From CAZGQY01 sp964528035 (GTDB taxonomy: Bacteria > Pseudomonadota > Gammaproteobacteria > Methylococcales > UBA1147), in assembly GCA_964528035.1 (NCBI GenBank), contig CAZGQY010000008.1, positions 1 through 50,802 of the forward strand: a stretch of 50,802 bases of DNA. The letters are read 5' to 3'. Made by a program: the position numbers and the translations under genes. Of the stretch, positions 1-9,721 are shown one piece after another. Within the stretch, counting starts at the first letter, position 1; every line of letters starts with the position of its first letter. Below the pieces are notes generated by a model. That model made no database searches. It was given only the letters and a program-made list of their open reading frames with translations, and was not told where the DNA came from.

Positions 1-395
1 AAGACGGACAATAAGACCAGTCAGGATTCGTATATTATTGAATCCTCGCTCCTTACTGAGCAAATACTAATCAACTGGATTCAAAACCCGTTTTCCCCAC
101 GACAACTTCTATTCTCGGACATCCAACTGACGCTGTTAACAAAAAAAGCGGAGACACCTTGCAGGTGAAACCGCTTTCCCAAACTTCTTAGATCGCCACA
201 CCTACGACTGTAACAACCACCTATAAACCACGATCAAAGAATATTTTTCTGGAACTCGAAGCTAAGGCCGCACCATGTCCAATAGGCACAAACACGCAAT
301 AATTTTCAATGCCTGTATATCAATCAATACGAATCAGACAATTGAAACTGCCTATCACTCTCAAAATTAAAGAGCCCTCAGCTATCGATTACGAA
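1..395. other. Left-edge region without a firm gene
   Basis: No gene can be supported here. A plus-strand frame is open from the window edge to a stop at 166-168 and could be the last 55 codons of an upstream gene, but the encoded residues match no family I recognise, and the hairpin at 141-177 overlaps its end. From 180 to 395 I see only non-coding sequence, probably the 3' flank of the small minus-strand lipoprotein gene. Confidence 0.3.
141..177 (-). terminator. Rho-independent terminator (minus strand)
   Basis: On the minus strand, AAAGCGG (177-171) pairs with CCGCTTT (151-145), and CACCT (167-163) pairs with AGGTG (159-155). A symmetrical 3x3 internal loop separates the two stems, the apical loop is three bases, and a run of T follows. 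It lies about 220 bases beyond the stop of the lipoprotein gene at 396-566 and probably ends that transcript. Confidence 0.6.
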
Positions 396-566
396 CTAAC
401 GTGCGCCCTTACCATCACCAGCCGGGCCATACAAGTCAGACATTCTTCCATACTCACCATCATTCGGTTTTTGTGAATCACCATCCGTTGAGTTACCGCA
501 GCCAACTACTCCACCCATAACGACCAACATGAATACGACTAATACACTACTTAGGAACTTTCTCAT
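396..566 (-). CDS. Small lipoprotein, 56 aa
   Basis: This reading frame encodes a 56-residue protein with a type II signal peptide: a basic start (MRKF), a hydrophobic stretch of about 17 residues and a lipobox ending VVGC with Cys23. The mature part is only about 34 residues, acidic and glycine-rich, ending LYGPAGDGKGAR. A good ribosome-binding site (AGGAG) sits about 9 bases before the ATG. It should be a membrane-anchored lipoprotein. I recognise no family. It follows another possible small gene (613-822) by 46 bases and precedes a terminator, so the two may be cotranscribed. Confidence 0.65.
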   Translation of the reverse strand: MRKFLSSVLVVFMLVVMGGVVGCGNSTDGDSQKPNDGEYGRMSDLYGPAGDGKGAR

Positions 567-612
567 TTTTTCTTCTCCTAACTACTTTATAGTTATCTAC
601 ATTAACATCACG

Positions 613-822
613 TCAGCGATGCGCGTAGTACCTTATATAATAAGTTTCATTGAATTGCAAATACTTTTCCGCAGTATTTTTCCAATCTAAAACACAGCAA
701 TTATCGAGCCGAGCCAGGCATCGAAGATGCTTGTTTTCTAACACCATCTGGCCAACAAAAAATATAAATCTTGTAATAGAAGGATTACACTTAGCCCTCT
801 TAACATTCTGTAAAAACGACAT
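613..822 (-). CDS. Hypothetical small protein, 69 aa (doubtful)
   Basis: This is a 69-codon frame on the same strand as the small lipoprotein genes on either side. A strong purine-rich site (GGAGGTGA) lies upstream, but its spacing to this ATG is long, about 12 bases. The same site is better spaced for a nine-codon frame starting at ATGAGAAATG just upstream. The product has four cysteines, no signal peptide and no recognised domain. It may be a small gene or chance sequence. Confidence 0.25.
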   Translation of the reverse strand: MSFLQNVKRAKCNPSITRFIFFVGQMVLENKHLRCLARLDNCCVLDWKNTAEKYLQFNETYYIRYYAHR

Positions 823-916
823 TTCTCATCCCCTTCACCTCCAACTGTGCCTAAATGTATAACTGCCTAAAGGCGGTTCATACATTCCAGGTACTGCGAT
901 CACTGAGTTGGGAAAT

Positions 917-1099
917 TCAGATTATCGGCATCTGACTTACAAAATTATCATCTGCCGAATGAGTTTCAAGAGTGTGCCGCTCGGAATAGGGATGTGGAAA
1001 CGGCATTCCTCCCGGCCTGAACGGTGGTCTCCACCAACGGCAACCCGATAGTTCGATTAGAACCACACCGATAACCATTACTATAATAATTTTTCTCAT
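917..1099 (-). CDS. Small proline/histidine-rich lipoprotein, 60 aa
   Basis: This encodes 60 residues with a lipoprotein signal: MRKIII, a hydrophobic core and a lipobox LSGC with Cys20. The Cys is followed by an aromatic and proline-rich stretch (RWWRPPFRPGG). The mature protein, about 40 residues, is rich in Pro and His. Its N-terminus resembles that of the lipoprotein at 396-566, so the two could belong to one locus. No family is recognised. The upstream site (GGTAGG) is weak. Confidence 0.55.
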   Translation of the reverse strand: MRKIIIVMVIGVVLIELSGCRWWRPPFRPGGMPFPHPYSERHTLETHSADDNFVSQMPII

Positions 1100-1298
1100 T
1101 CAACCTACCCATTAATGAACAAATTCACACCCTATCATCACACAATTTTATGTCTAACGCATTTTACTGGTGTCGGGAAAAGTGTCGCCACAGTATTTTC
1201 TTAAATAAAGTGCTCAGCTAATAGACGAACAGTCACGGCGCGGAATTGATTTTAAGCCAAAAAATACTCTGAAAAATGACAAAATCAATCTATTTCAC

Positions 1299-2921
1299 TC
1301 AGGGCATTGGCAATATATACTGCGTCACTCTCTTTTCATCTTTCGCCTGCAGTTCCAGATTGGAAACAAGTATGGCGGGTGATACGGTGGTAACTGGGAT
1401 CGTCCCCGACTCGGCACCACAGTATGCGTTATCAACCTCCAGAACATCGCCGGTTGCTATGATGTTTGATAAAGCAGACAAGGGCGTACCAACAAAATCA
1501 ATACCACGAACATAAGCCTCAGATCCATCAGGAAAGAGCATTGTCGCAATAGTAATTTCTCCCAAAAAAGCCTGAAAATCGTAGGACTCAGTCCCTGTTT
1601 CTCCACCTTTGGCCTCATGCAAAATAATGCCAAAAGGCAGGTCATTCTTTTTAATAATTGCGATCAGTTTCTTACGCAATGCATGCCAGGTCTCTCCATC
1701 GATGGATTCAATAATAAGATTGCCCATACGACTGATTGGACGCTGAAATGATGCGTTTCTCGCGTGCCCATTGGACTGATATTTACCTTTGTTTATCGGT
1801 GTACGAGTGGTTAGAAAGCCCTTCAGTTTACCTTTAGACACTAACTTGGCACATTCAGCTTTCGTGCCCTCATCATCATATTGATAGTGCCCGAATAAAG
1901 AACATTCCTGGAAATGGCTTAAGCTGGGATCGTCGTATATATTAAGCGAAGGATGAGTAATCAGTTGATTGGTTTTATCCTTAAATGTTTTACCCTCATC
2001 CTCAGATAATAAACGATTTCCCTCAAGACGGTGCCCAAGAACTTCATGAAACAGTAGACCGGAAGGACCCGGAGCAAGGAGCGCGGGCCCTGAGTAAGAA
2101 ACCAGCGGTTTAGATTCGGAAATGGCGCGCAATACCTTGATTTTTTGCCGGATCTGTTTACGAAATTCAACTATTGTCGGCAATTCCTGGGGATCGGCTA
2201 CGTTGTGCATAACCTCAAGTTCTACACTGTGACCTTCCGGTGCCAATAGCCATAGATATGCGGATAATGTGTATTGCGATGTTTGCCAGGCAACCGAACG
2301 TCCCTCCGAGTTTTTAAACACGTGGGTCGTTATGGTTTCCTTAAAATCAACATAATGATTCTGTATATCAAGATAGGGTTTTAGAAAACCGGTGGCTTCC
2401 TTAACATATTTTTTCCATTTTTCGAGTTCAACCGGTTTTCTATTTTCGAAACTTTCATTGATTTCTATCGGTGCTTTGGTAAAGGATGCCAAACCTTCAT
2501 TTTCGTCAATATAGCTGAGCATTTCGCTGCGCCGGGTGTGATAATCACTAACCGCTTCACGATATTTGGTATCAGTAAGTCGCCACAGGGAAAATCGTAA
2601 TGCATCCACACTATCCGCTATTGGCAGCTTGGTGTGCTTATAGGATTCATCGTCGCGGTCATTATCTTCCAGACCACCGTTGGTTGTCTGGTCGAAGCGA
2701 TAACTACCGATTCGCATGTCACAAAATACCTTACGAGAGTGAAAGCGCCGGGTTGAACAAAGCGCGCCTAATCGACCCCATAATGAAAAACCTTCGGTTT
2801 CTTTCACCAAATAGCTAATATACGAAGGGCGCGGATGCCCCGGCGCTTTGAGCCCACTCATGGAACGGTCAAGTTCCATTTGTAATGCGGTTTTCAGTGC
2901 TTTTAGCGAAGCAGTCTTCAT
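1299..2921 (-). CDS. TldD/PmbA-family metalloprotease-like protein
   Basis: This 540-residue protein belongs to the TldD/PmbA (modulator of gyrase) family, whose TldD-TldE members form a zinc protease that degrades unfolded peptides and matures some ribosomal peptides. The TldD-type metal motif HEVLGHRLEGNR is at residues 292-303, with both histidines and the glutamate present. The C-terminal segment CGAESGTIPVTT is typical of the family. At 540 residues it is longer than usual (about 450-480), the extra length being mostly N-terminal. No PmbA/TldE partner is adjacent. It is transcribed divergently from the HerA operon and is probably cytosolic. No strong ribosome-binding site was seen. Confidence 0.85.
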   Translation of the reverse strand: MKTASLKALKTALQMELDRSMSGLKAPGHPRPSYISYLVKETEGFSLWGRLGALCSTRRFHSRKVFCDMRIGSYRFDQTTNGGLEDNDRDDESYKHTKLPIADSVDALRFSLWRLTDTKYREAVSDYHTRRSEMLSYIDENEGLASFTKAPIEINESFENRKPVELEKWKKYVKEATGFLKPYLDIQNHYVDFKETITTHVFKNSEGRSVAWQTSQYTLSAYLWLLAPEGHSVELEVMHNVADPQELPTIVEFRKQIRQKIKVLRAISESKPLVSYSGPALLAPGPSGLLFHEVLGHRLEGNRLLSEDEGKTFKDKTNQLITHPSLNIYDDPSLSHFQECSLFGHYQYDDEGTKAECAKLVSKGKLKGFLTTRTPINKGKYQSNGHARNASFQRPISRMGNLIIESIDGETWHALRKKLIAIIKKNDLPFGIILHEAKGGETGTESYDFQAFLGEITIATMLFPDGSEAYVRGIDFVGTPLSALSNIIATGDVLEVDNAYCGAESGTIPVTTVSPAILVSNLELQAKDEKRVTQYILPMP

Positions 2922-3280
2922 AGGATTGATAACTTCGGTTGAAAATGAGGGCTAAATGTAGCGCAGCAGCGTGGGAAGTCAAGATTTGAGAATAGAACAG
3001 GAATAATACACTGAACAATTCTTTTGCTTAATTTTCAGATCCAAGTCATTGATTGGAGCAAAATCACTAAGTAACGAAAACCTCGCCATTGTCTGACTTT
3101 TTTATCGAAGCAAATAAATCTCTTTAAAGCCTGGATTTAGGCACAAGGAATGCCGGTAAATTAAAAATATATTTTCTGCAGGTTAAGCTTGTATATCCTG
3201 GAGCTTAGATACACCCTCATGTTCCAATCTTTTACTATACTAAAACCAACCACAAACACTATTCCCATAATTGATATACG
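2922..3280. other. Divergent intergenic region tldD / herA
   Basis: About 360 bases separate two divergent genes and must hold their promoters. The stretch is AT-rich, with no gene, repeat or hairpin I can support. No convincing -35/-10 pair could be assigned by eye. Confidence 0.4.
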
Positions 3281-4990
3281 GTGCCAGATCCAGTGCTTCA
3301 ACCAGAATCCGCAAGCCCACAGCCAGAGCAAGATCTTAATATCTGTATCGGACATCTCACCGAAATACGAGGTGACGGTATGGAAGCAAGCCTTTTGCCC
3401 CTGAAAACCGAAAACGCGTTAGTGACCATTGGCGAACACGATGTTCTGATCGGCCAACTCGGTTCCTATGTCTCGATTCGTCAGGGAGATATTCGCATCC
3501 TTGCATTGATATTCAAAGAATATCAACGGGATGTAACAACGGCAGCGGAATCAACCTCGGGCTACGCATCTGGAAATACTCGCTACATATCTTTAATTCC
3601 TCTCGGTGAAATAAGCGCCAAGGGTGTATTCCAAAGAGGTATTAGAAACTATCCGACAACCGGTGCCGATGTTTATACCGTTAGCGTAGAAGAGTTAAAA
3701 CCTATTTTCATGAAGTTTCGGGGCTATCGCTTTAACCTGGGATATATTCCCACTCACCCATCCCTGAGTGTCAGCCTGGATCCTTCCGCATTATTCGGCC
3801 GTCATTTTGCGATATTGGGTCAATCCGGTTCGGGTAAATCCTGGGCAGTTTCCAGTATTGTTCAGCGGGCTGTCGCGGCCATGCCCAATGCTCACATTAT
3901 TTTGCTGGATCTGCACGGAGAATATTGCTGGACTGATGACAAAGGTGAACAGCACTCTGCATTCAAACCCGATACAGTGCGCTATATAGATGCCAGAAAA
4001 CTGGAAATCCCTTATTGGCTGATGACATTCGCTGAATTGGTGGATTTGCTCATTGATCGTTCTGATGACGGCGCGTCAGTACAAATCGCTTTCCTGCGGG
4101 AAACCTTGTATGCGCTGAAAAAACATTCAGCAAAAAAATTGGGTATCGAAAATATTTCCATCGATTCTCCGGTATACTTTTCTCTAACCGATCTCTATAA
4201 ATCCTTCAAAAATGCCAATGAACAACGCAGCGACTTTGGTAAATCCACAGGCGCGTTGTTCGGTCAGTTTGATGAGTTTCTGGTAAAACTTCAAAGTCGC
4301 CTAAGTGATGTTCGTTATGATTTCCTACTCAAACCGAAGGTACGTACATCGTCCGAAACACTGGTCGATCTGTTGCGCGATTTTGTCGGTTTGGGAACAC
4401 CTAAACGGCAAATTACTGTGATCGATTTGAGTCCGGTACCCTTTGATGTACGTCCCGGCGTGTCGGCTCAAATTGGACGTTTGGCCTTCGAATTTAACTA
4501 TTGGAACCCTCGCAATCGTGAATTCCCGATATTGTTGCTTTGTGAAGAAGCTCATGCGTACATTCCCCGAGATGCCGATTCACAATACGAAGGAACGCGT
4601 AAATCCATGGAGCGTATAGCCAAGGAAGGCCGAAAATACGGCGTCGGCCTAGGCGTTATCAGTCAGCGCCCACATGAACTCTCTGAAACTGTATTGTCCC
4701 AATGCGGAACCTACATATGCCTGCGCATCACCAACCCTGACGATCAGTCCTATGTACGTGACCTGGTGCCGGAGGCTGAAGGCGATTTGACTGACATTCT
4801 CTCCGCACTTGGCCGCGGGGAAGCGATGGTCATGGGTGAAGGAACACCCTTACCTATACGTTTTCAAATTTATCGTCCTGATCCACCACCGAACAGTAGC
4901 GATGTCGATTACCACAAAAACTGGAAAGGTGGCCCGGAAGATATTGATGTAAAGGGTATTGTTAATCGTTGGTGGCGCCAGGGACGATAA
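3281..4990 (+). CDS. HerA-like ATPase (DUF87 family)
   Basis: This 569-residue protein is of the HerA/FtsK superfamily of DNA-translocating hexameric ATPases. An N-terminal HAS-barrel-like domain (about residues 20-120, beginning IGHLTEIRGDG) precedes a RecA-like core. Walker A is GQSGSGKS at 180-187 and Walker B is ILLLCEEAHAYIP near 416-428. A conserved GLGVISQRP segment follows. The GTG start at 3281 lacks a clear ribosome-binding site. An ATG at 3380 has one (AGGTGA) but would cut off the start of the HAS barrel, so the longer form is preferred. No NurA nuclease is adjacent. Instead the gene heads a set of envelope-type genes on the same strand (81-base gap to the next). The role is unknown; a motor for DNA or protein handling in defence or envelope work is an inference. 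Confidence 0.85.
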   Translation: MPDPVLQPESASPQPEQDLNICIGHLTEIRGDGMEASLLPLKTENALVTIGEHDVLIGQLGSYVSIRQGDIRILALIFKEYQRDVTTAAESTSGYASGNTRYISLIPLGEISAKGVFQRGIRNYPTTGADVYTVSVEELKPIFMKFRGYRFNLGYIPTHPSLSVSLDPSALFGRHFAILGQSGSGKSWAVSSIVQRAVAAMPNAHIILLDLHGEYCWTDDKGEQHSAFKPDTVRYIDARKLEIPYWLMTFAELVDLLIDRSDDGASVQIAFLRETLYALKKHSAKKLGIENISIDSPVYFSLTDLYKSFKNANEQRSDFGKSTGALFGQFDEFLVKLQSRLSDVRYDFLLKPKVRTSSETLVDLLRDFVGLGTPKRQITVIDLSPVPFDVRPGVSAQIGRLAFEFNYWNPRNREFPILLLCEEAHAYIPRDADSQYEGTRKSMERIAKEGRKYGVGLGVISQRPHELSETVLSQCGTYICLRITNPDDQSYVRDLVPEAEGDLTDILSALGRGEAMVMGEGTPLPIRFQIYRPDPPPNSSDVDYHKNWKGGPEDIDVKGIVNRWWRQGR

Positions 4991-5071
4991 GTAACGTGCA
5001 ATTGCTGAAGTTACATGACACACTGCGCATTACAAGTGAGCTTGAATTATTCAAGCATTAAATATTAAAGA

Positions 5072-6517
5072 ATGATCAGGCGTCTGTTTCAATTCATTAT
5101 CGATTTCTTTACCAACCACCCCTCTAACACCAGCGGAGATGAGCTAAACTGCGAGATCGATGTTGATAAAATGATCAAATCGCTCGATCTGGAACAACAT
5201 GCCAAATATTCTGCGGAACATGAACTACCCTCGTCAGATGCACAAACACTCGATGGCACTGAACGTAAAATTGAAGCTCTGATCCAAAAAAGAATGGCTG
5301 AATTGACCAACAAAGCCAACTCCCGGCTGGTTGGCTATAACACAAGCCTGGCGAACACCGACATAAACACCGAACAGCAACGTATCCAAAATCTGGCTAA
5401 AAGCGCAAATTTACGTCTTAACAGCCGCCTGGCGGAAGCCGAACAGCAGTTGCGGGCAATGAAAAACGACCTGAAACACAGTGCCACAGCTCTGCAGTCG
5501 TTTCGAATTAAACACCGACGCGATACTGATGCCGAGTATCCCGAATCACGCCTGTACCACTACAGTATTGTTTTACTCATTCTCGTTTTCGAAGCTATAG
5601 CCAACGGTTTTTTCTTTGCCAGGGGCTCGGAATTTGGGATTTTGGGTGGAATCAGTCAATCGCTGGTTGTGGCCATACTTAATATTGCACCCTCATTTTT
5701 CTTTGCCGGAATGGTTTGCTTTCGATACACCAATCATGTATCGCTATTCAAGAAAGGTATTGCCTGGATCGCAAGCCTTGTTTATGTAACATGGATCTTT
5801 GTTTTCAACTTATGTGTCGCTCACTACAGGGATGTGTTGACACACGGCCATGAAGAAGCCATACAACAAATCACCAGGCAAATCATCGAAAGCCCACTGA
5901 CTCTTATCGATATCAATTCCTGGTTATTATTGTTAATGGGGGCATTTTTTTCCTTGGTCGCTATGGTTGACGGCTATAAAGCCGATGACCCCTACCCAAA
6001 ATATGGAAAACTTCAGAGAATTAATGACGAAATACAGGAAGATTACGAGTTTGAATGCCGAAACTTAACGCAGGAAGCACTGAGGATACGCGGTGATTTT
6101 ATTAAAGAACTCGAAATTCTCAAAGACACGCTAAAAAACGCCTTCACTCACCAGTTCCATCTTGCGGAAATCAAGCCCGCCCTGGTGGAAAAACACAAAC
6201 ACTGCCTTGGTATTCTGAATAAAGCGGGTGACGCGCTTATACATTACTATCGCTCCACAAATACTATGCACAGAAAAACCCCACCGCCAGCTTATTTTCA
6301 TGAGCGCTGGAATCCAGAAAAAACTTTCGAACTCGTCGGCAGCCACGATGACAGTGAACAAATGGATAACCAGAGGGCGCTTTTCGAAAATTTTCCGGCG
6401 TTTGTGCAAAAAACTAACAATGATATCGAAGAAATGTACTCAAGCTTCTTCTCCCGTTTACAGAACATTGAACCTGGATTTCAATCAATTTCTGCAAGCG
6501 GTGAAAAATCACCATAA
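5072..6517 (+). CDS. Four-helix membrane protein with coiled coils, unknown function
   Basis: This 481-residue protein was not assigned to a named family. Residues 60-150 are charged and helical, likely coiled coil. Four predicted membrane segments follow at about 163-183, 193-215, 229-250 and 282-300. Helix 4 ends with a distinctive VDGYKADDPYP motif (299-309). The remaining 170 residues are charged and helical, so both large flanks probably lie on the same, cytosolic, side. It is the second gene of the HerA operon and is followed after 14 bases by the anchored VWA-like protein. It may act as a scaffold or signalling platform in the membrane. Confidence 0.7.
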   Translation: MIRRLFQFIIDFFTNHPSNTSGDELNCEIDVDKMIKSLDLEQHAKYSAEHELPSSDAQTLDGTERKIEALIQKRMAELTNKANSRLVGYNTSLANTDINTEQQRIQNLAKSANLRLNSRLAEAEQQLRAMKNDLKHSATALQSFRIKHRRDTDAEYPESRLYHYSIVLLILVFEAIANGFFFARGSEFGILGGISQSLVVAILNIAPSFFFAGMVCFRYTNHVSLFKKGIAWIASLVYVTWIFVFNLCVAHYRDVLTHGHEEAIQQITRQIIESPLTLIDINSWLLLLMGAFFSLVAMVDGYKADDPYPKYGKLQRINDEIQEDYEFECRNLTQEALRIRGDFIKELEILKDTLKNAFTHQFHLAEIKPALVEKHKHCLGILNKAGDALIHYYRSTNTMHRKTPPPAYFHERWNPEKTFELVGSHDDSEQMDNQRALFENFPAFVQKTNNDIEEMYSSFFSRLQNIEPGFQSISASGEKSP

Positions 6518-6531
6518 TCTTGTCAGTGTAA

Positions 6532-7344
6532 ATGTCCTATTACCGACGAAAACACAAGGCCCAAAGCAAACACCGTTTGGGACTGTTGTATATAGCGCTG
6601 GCTATTGTCGTGGTCATAACGGTTTTTTCCATCCGTATCCTGTTAGAATCCAGGCATATTGTGCGCGATTCAAAAACGGGTTGCCCTGTTGAAGGAAGCC
6701 CCAGTTACGTCGCCATAGTTTTCGACAAGACTGACAGCTATAATCCCATTCAGAAACAATATTTAAAACGTTATTTTAGGCGTCTGAAAACACAGTTACC
6801 GACCCATAGCCAGATTGCTTTATACGTCATTAAAGCTAAAAACAAAAACCGCATTACACCTGAAGTCATTGTATGCAACCCAGGTACAGGGAAAAATTCC
6901 AGCGTTTGGTCGGCAAATCCCACGCTACTCAAAAAACGTTGGCGAGAACAATTCGAGATACCCCTCGATAAAGCCATCGAGGAATTCATGCGCTCATCAA
7001 CGGCGGACAGCTCGCCTATTCTTGAAATGGTACAAATCGTATCATTGAGCGCCTTTCCGACCGGTTCGGAGAAATCTGATAAACAAATGATTATTGTGTC
7101 AGATATGTTACACCACACAACCGAGTGGTCTCATTACCGCAAACAGTTTGATTTCGAATCTCTCCACCAAATCCCTTACTACAAGAAAATCCGGACCAAC
7201 CTGCATGGCACCGAGGTTCAAATCCTCTACGTTCGACGCGAGGGGGCGCAAAAATTACAGACAAAACGTCATGCTTTTTTCTGGGCAGACTATATGCACT
7301 CAATTAATGGCAAGGTCACTTTGATCGAAAAGATTGATGGATAA
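6532..7344 (+). CDS. Membrane-anchored protein with a VWA-like fold (tentative)
   Basis: This 270-residue protein has a basic N-terminus, one membrane segment (about 17-37) and then a soluble domain predicted outside the cytoplasm. The domain starts with a beta strand and an acidic/serine motif, AIVFDKTDSY (61-70), resembling the DxSxS metal site of von Willebrand A domains. A later strand, MIIVSDMLHH (186-195), is placed like the second acidic loop of that fold. This is pattern recognition, not a confirmed domain call. The gene sits between two membrane proteins of the same operon, and the next start lies within a few bases of its stop. Its ribosome-binding site is weak, so translational coupling is possible. 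Confidence 0.65.
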   Translation: MSYYRRKHKAQSKHRLGLLYIALAIVVVITVFSIRILLESRHIVRDSKTGCPVEGSPSYVAIVFDKTDSYNPIQKQYLKRYFRRLKTQLPTHSQIALYVIKAKNKNRITPEVIVCNPGTGKNSSVWSANPTLLKKRWREQFEIPLDKAIEEFMRSSTADSSPILEMVQIVSLSAFPTGSEKSDKQMIIVSDMLHHTTEWSHYRKQFDFESLHQIPYYKKIRTNLHGTEVQILYVRREGAQKLQTKRHAFFWADYMHSINGKVTLIEKIDG

Positions 7345-7350
7345 GTGAAC

Positions 7351-8808
7351 ATGTCCGCAGACAGACAGTCATCGAATGATCAAAGGCCAGCACTTGATTT
7401 TAGGAGACTCTTTGTTTTCGCTCTTATCTGCGGAATTGCAGCAATCATTTACAGCCAGCATATCGACAATACCTTTCTGGCGGTATCCATTCCTATTGTG
7501 GTCATGGCAATTTATCTGGGAATTGGAAAACACCATGCTACGTTAGGTGGATTGCTTGAACAGTTTGCCGACAGTGTTTATTACCTGGGTTTTTTGTTTA
7601 CACTGGTGGCATTGACTGTTTCGTTGATGGCTTTTCGAACGGAAGAAGTCAACATCAATCTCCTGGTAGCAAATTTTGCCCTCGCTTTAATCACAACCAT
7701 TTTCGGCCTCGCAGCGCGAATTGTTATTACCAATTTTCACAGCAATTCAAGTAATCAGGAAGTATTACAGGACATTCTCGACCATCAAACCTCAAAACTT
7801 ACCCGCAGCGCGACCCGAATCGCTCAGGAACTGGAAAATGTTGCTCAAAACATTGTAGAAAGCCATAAGCTAAACCAGGAGCAGAATCGCCAGCAAATTG
7901 ATAATGCTTACAGAGCAATCGAGCTGTTGAGTGAAAACACCGGCAAATCTCTGGCAACCATGACAGACACCACCCAGAGAAACCTACAACAACTTATAGA
8001 TGCAATGCAGAGTCGACTGGAATCCGTACACTTCCCGGAAGAATTATTAGCAGAAAAACTAAGTCCTCCGATAGAACGCTTTGCCAGTAAACTAAACGAC
8101 ACCGGCGATTTACTGGATGAATTTCATATGCAGCAGTGTAAATTACAGAAAGGACTGGAAAATGTTGCGAACTGCCTTCCTGGATTTGAAAACTGTATAC
8201 AAGAATCCGCACAAAAAGTGAACGACTTCAGCCAGAACCTTGAAATTGATCAAGCTGCTCGACAACAATTGATAGAGCTTTCTCAAACTATGGTCCTTAT
8301 CATTGACAGTTCGAGAAATATTAATCAGGATTTGGAGAAACAAACAGAAAATACCCGTAAAATACTGTCTGTGATCGATTCACTGGTCGGCCAAATGGAA
8401 CGCATACCCGGGGAAATCGATGTGACTGCTTCTGCTATACGCCAAAGCACCCATACCCTGGTCAAAAGTACCACCGTACTTTCCAGCAACGCGGGCAATA
8501 TGCGGGAAAAGCTTGACGGACTTGGCAACGAAGTCGATCAAGTACGAACTCAATTCAATCACATGAAGAATCTGGCAAAAACTGTGGATAAGGCTGTACT
8601 CAGTATTCATTCACATATTGAATCGGTAAATTCCCATTCCGGTTCGCTGTCAGAACTAGAGCGCTCAACTCACGAACAACTGCAGTTGATCACTCACCAT
8701 CAAAACGAACTGCAAAGGGTACTTACCCAATCCAGAGAGGGACTCGAAGCGATTACCAACCATTTCATAAAAGCAGTTGAATATGTTACCGATCGCCTGC
8801 GTTCTTAG
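7351..8808 (+). CDS. MotA/TolQ/ZorA-like membrane protein with a long coiled-coil tail
   Basis: This 485-residue protein has four predicted membrane helices at about 20-36, 41-57, 77-95 and 105-126. About 350 residues of almost continuous heptad-like helix follow, rich in Q, N, L and E. The layout recalls the proton-channel subunits MotA, TolQ, ExbB and especially ZorA of the Zorya phage-defence system, which has a long cytoplasmic tail. I see no firm sequence signature to settle that. ATG 7351 is preferred; GTG 7345, abutting the preceding stop, is the alternative. The next gene encodes a single-pass protein with an acidic residue at the start of its helix, as in MotB/ExbD partners. That pairing is the main reason for the call. 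Confidence 0.7.
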   Translation: MSADRQSSNDQRPALDFRRLFVFALICGIAAIIYSQHIDNTFLAVSIPIVVMAIYLGIGKHHATLGGLLEQFADSVYYLGFLFTLVALTVSLMAFRTEEVNINLLVANFALALITTIFGLAARIVITNFHSNSSNQEVLQDILDHQTSKLTRSATRIAQELENVAQNIVESHKLNQEQNRQQIDNAYRAIELLSENTGKSLATMTDTTQRNLQQLIDAMQSRLESVHFPEELLAEKLSPPIERFASKLNDTGDLLDEFHMQQCKLQKGLENVANCLPGFENCIQESAQKVNDFSQNLEIDQAARQQLIELSQTMVLIIDSSRNINQDLEKQTENTRKILSVIDSLVGQMERIPGEIDVTASAIRQSTHTLVKSTTVLSSNAGNMREKLDGLGNEVDQVRTQFNHMKNLAKTVDKAVLSIHSHIESVNSHSGSLSELERSTHEQLQLITHHQNELQRVLTQSREGLEAITNHFIKAVEYVTDRLRS

Positions 8809-8831
8809 ACTTCAAGCCAAGGGAGGCCGCG

Positions 8832-9716
8832 GTGTCCACTTATTCGAATGAAACCAGTCTGCATAATCGCGGCTTCCTGCTGGGAATGACACTTAATGAG
8901 CTGGTGTTTCTATTGTTTTTTTTGCTGGTACTGGTTAGCACACATCTACTACAATCGAAAAACGAATTGCTCACTAAAAAGGCAACCCTCCTGCAACAAC
9001 TGCAAAATAGGTTATCGCAGAAACAAGCGATTCTTGATGAAACATTCAGAAAACTTGGCATTCTCCAGAATACAATCGATCGCTTGCATGAATTACAGCC
9101 CCATGTACAAGCGGGTGAATTGGATGAACAATTCAAACGCCTCGTCGAAAGCGAAAACCAGATCAGAATTGACAATGAAACCCTTAGGAAACGCCTTAAA
9201 GAACTCGATAATTTATCAAAACTCTACGTTATATTAAAAGACGCAGGGTATACAGATCCGCCGGACCTCGTGGTTCGTCAACTATTACTGGATAGTCAAA
9301 ATCTGCATACACAGAAACTGGCAGCCGGCAAGCAGGTTAAAAGTACCAGAACCCGATATTCAGGAAATGGGCTGGATCATCGTCCATGTTGGACAAATCC
9401 CAATAGCGGCGCCATTGAATATCTATTTCGAATCACAATTTTCGAAGATTATTTGCAAATAGAACCCGCCTGGCCCGAGCACCGCAACGATAAACTAATA
9501 AGTCAGACCAAAACATGGAATTTCAAAAACCGCCGGTTTACACCGCCTGAATTTAAACGACTGGCCACACCGATTCTGTCCAGGAGTAAACAACAGCGGC
9601 CTGAATGCCGTCATTTCGTTCGTATTCACGACCATTCCAGCACTTCTAAATCAGCTTTCAAAAAGCATCTGCGTATGATCGAGAACTATTTTTATAAATA
9701 TCTTGAAGCGGAATAA
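8832..9716 (+). CDS. Single-pass coiled-coil protein, candidate partner of the MotA/TolQ-like subunit
   Basis: This 294-residue protein starts at a GTG with a strong site (GGGAGG, six-base spacing). One membrane helix lies at 20-40, preceded by GMTLNEL, so Glu23 sits at the helix start where ExbD, TolR, MotB and ZorB carry a proton-binding acid. Residues 41-150 are strongly coiled coil. The last 140 residues form a basic, aromatic, mixed domain I do not recognise. No OmpA-type peptidoglycan-binding motif is evident, unlike MotB or ZorB. The gene follows the channel-like subunit by 23 bases. The function is inferred from topology and order. Confidence 0.65.
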   Translation: MSTYSNETSLHNRGFLLGMTLNELVFLLFFLLVLVSTHLLQSKNELLTKKATLLQQLQNRLSQKQAILDETFRKLGILQNTIDRLHELQPHVQAGELDEQFKRLVESENQIRIDNETLRKRLKELDNLSKLYVILKDAGYTDPPDLVVRQLLLDSQNLHTQKLAAGKQVKSTRTRYSGNGLDHRPCWTNPNSGAIEYLFRITIFEDYLQIEPAWPEHRNDKLISQTKTWNFKNRRFTPPEFKRLATPILSRSKQQRPECRHFVRIHDHSSTSKSAFKKHLRMIENYFYKYLEAE

Positions 9717-9721
9717 TCGAC

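Noticed and set aside
3281..4990. HerA-NurA pair
   Set aside because: No NurA nuclease is adjacent.
6228..6692. 154-codon frame inside two genes of the HerA operon
   Set aside because: It runs through the end of one well-supported gene and the start of the next in another frame; basic and cysteine-rich composition fits a shadow.
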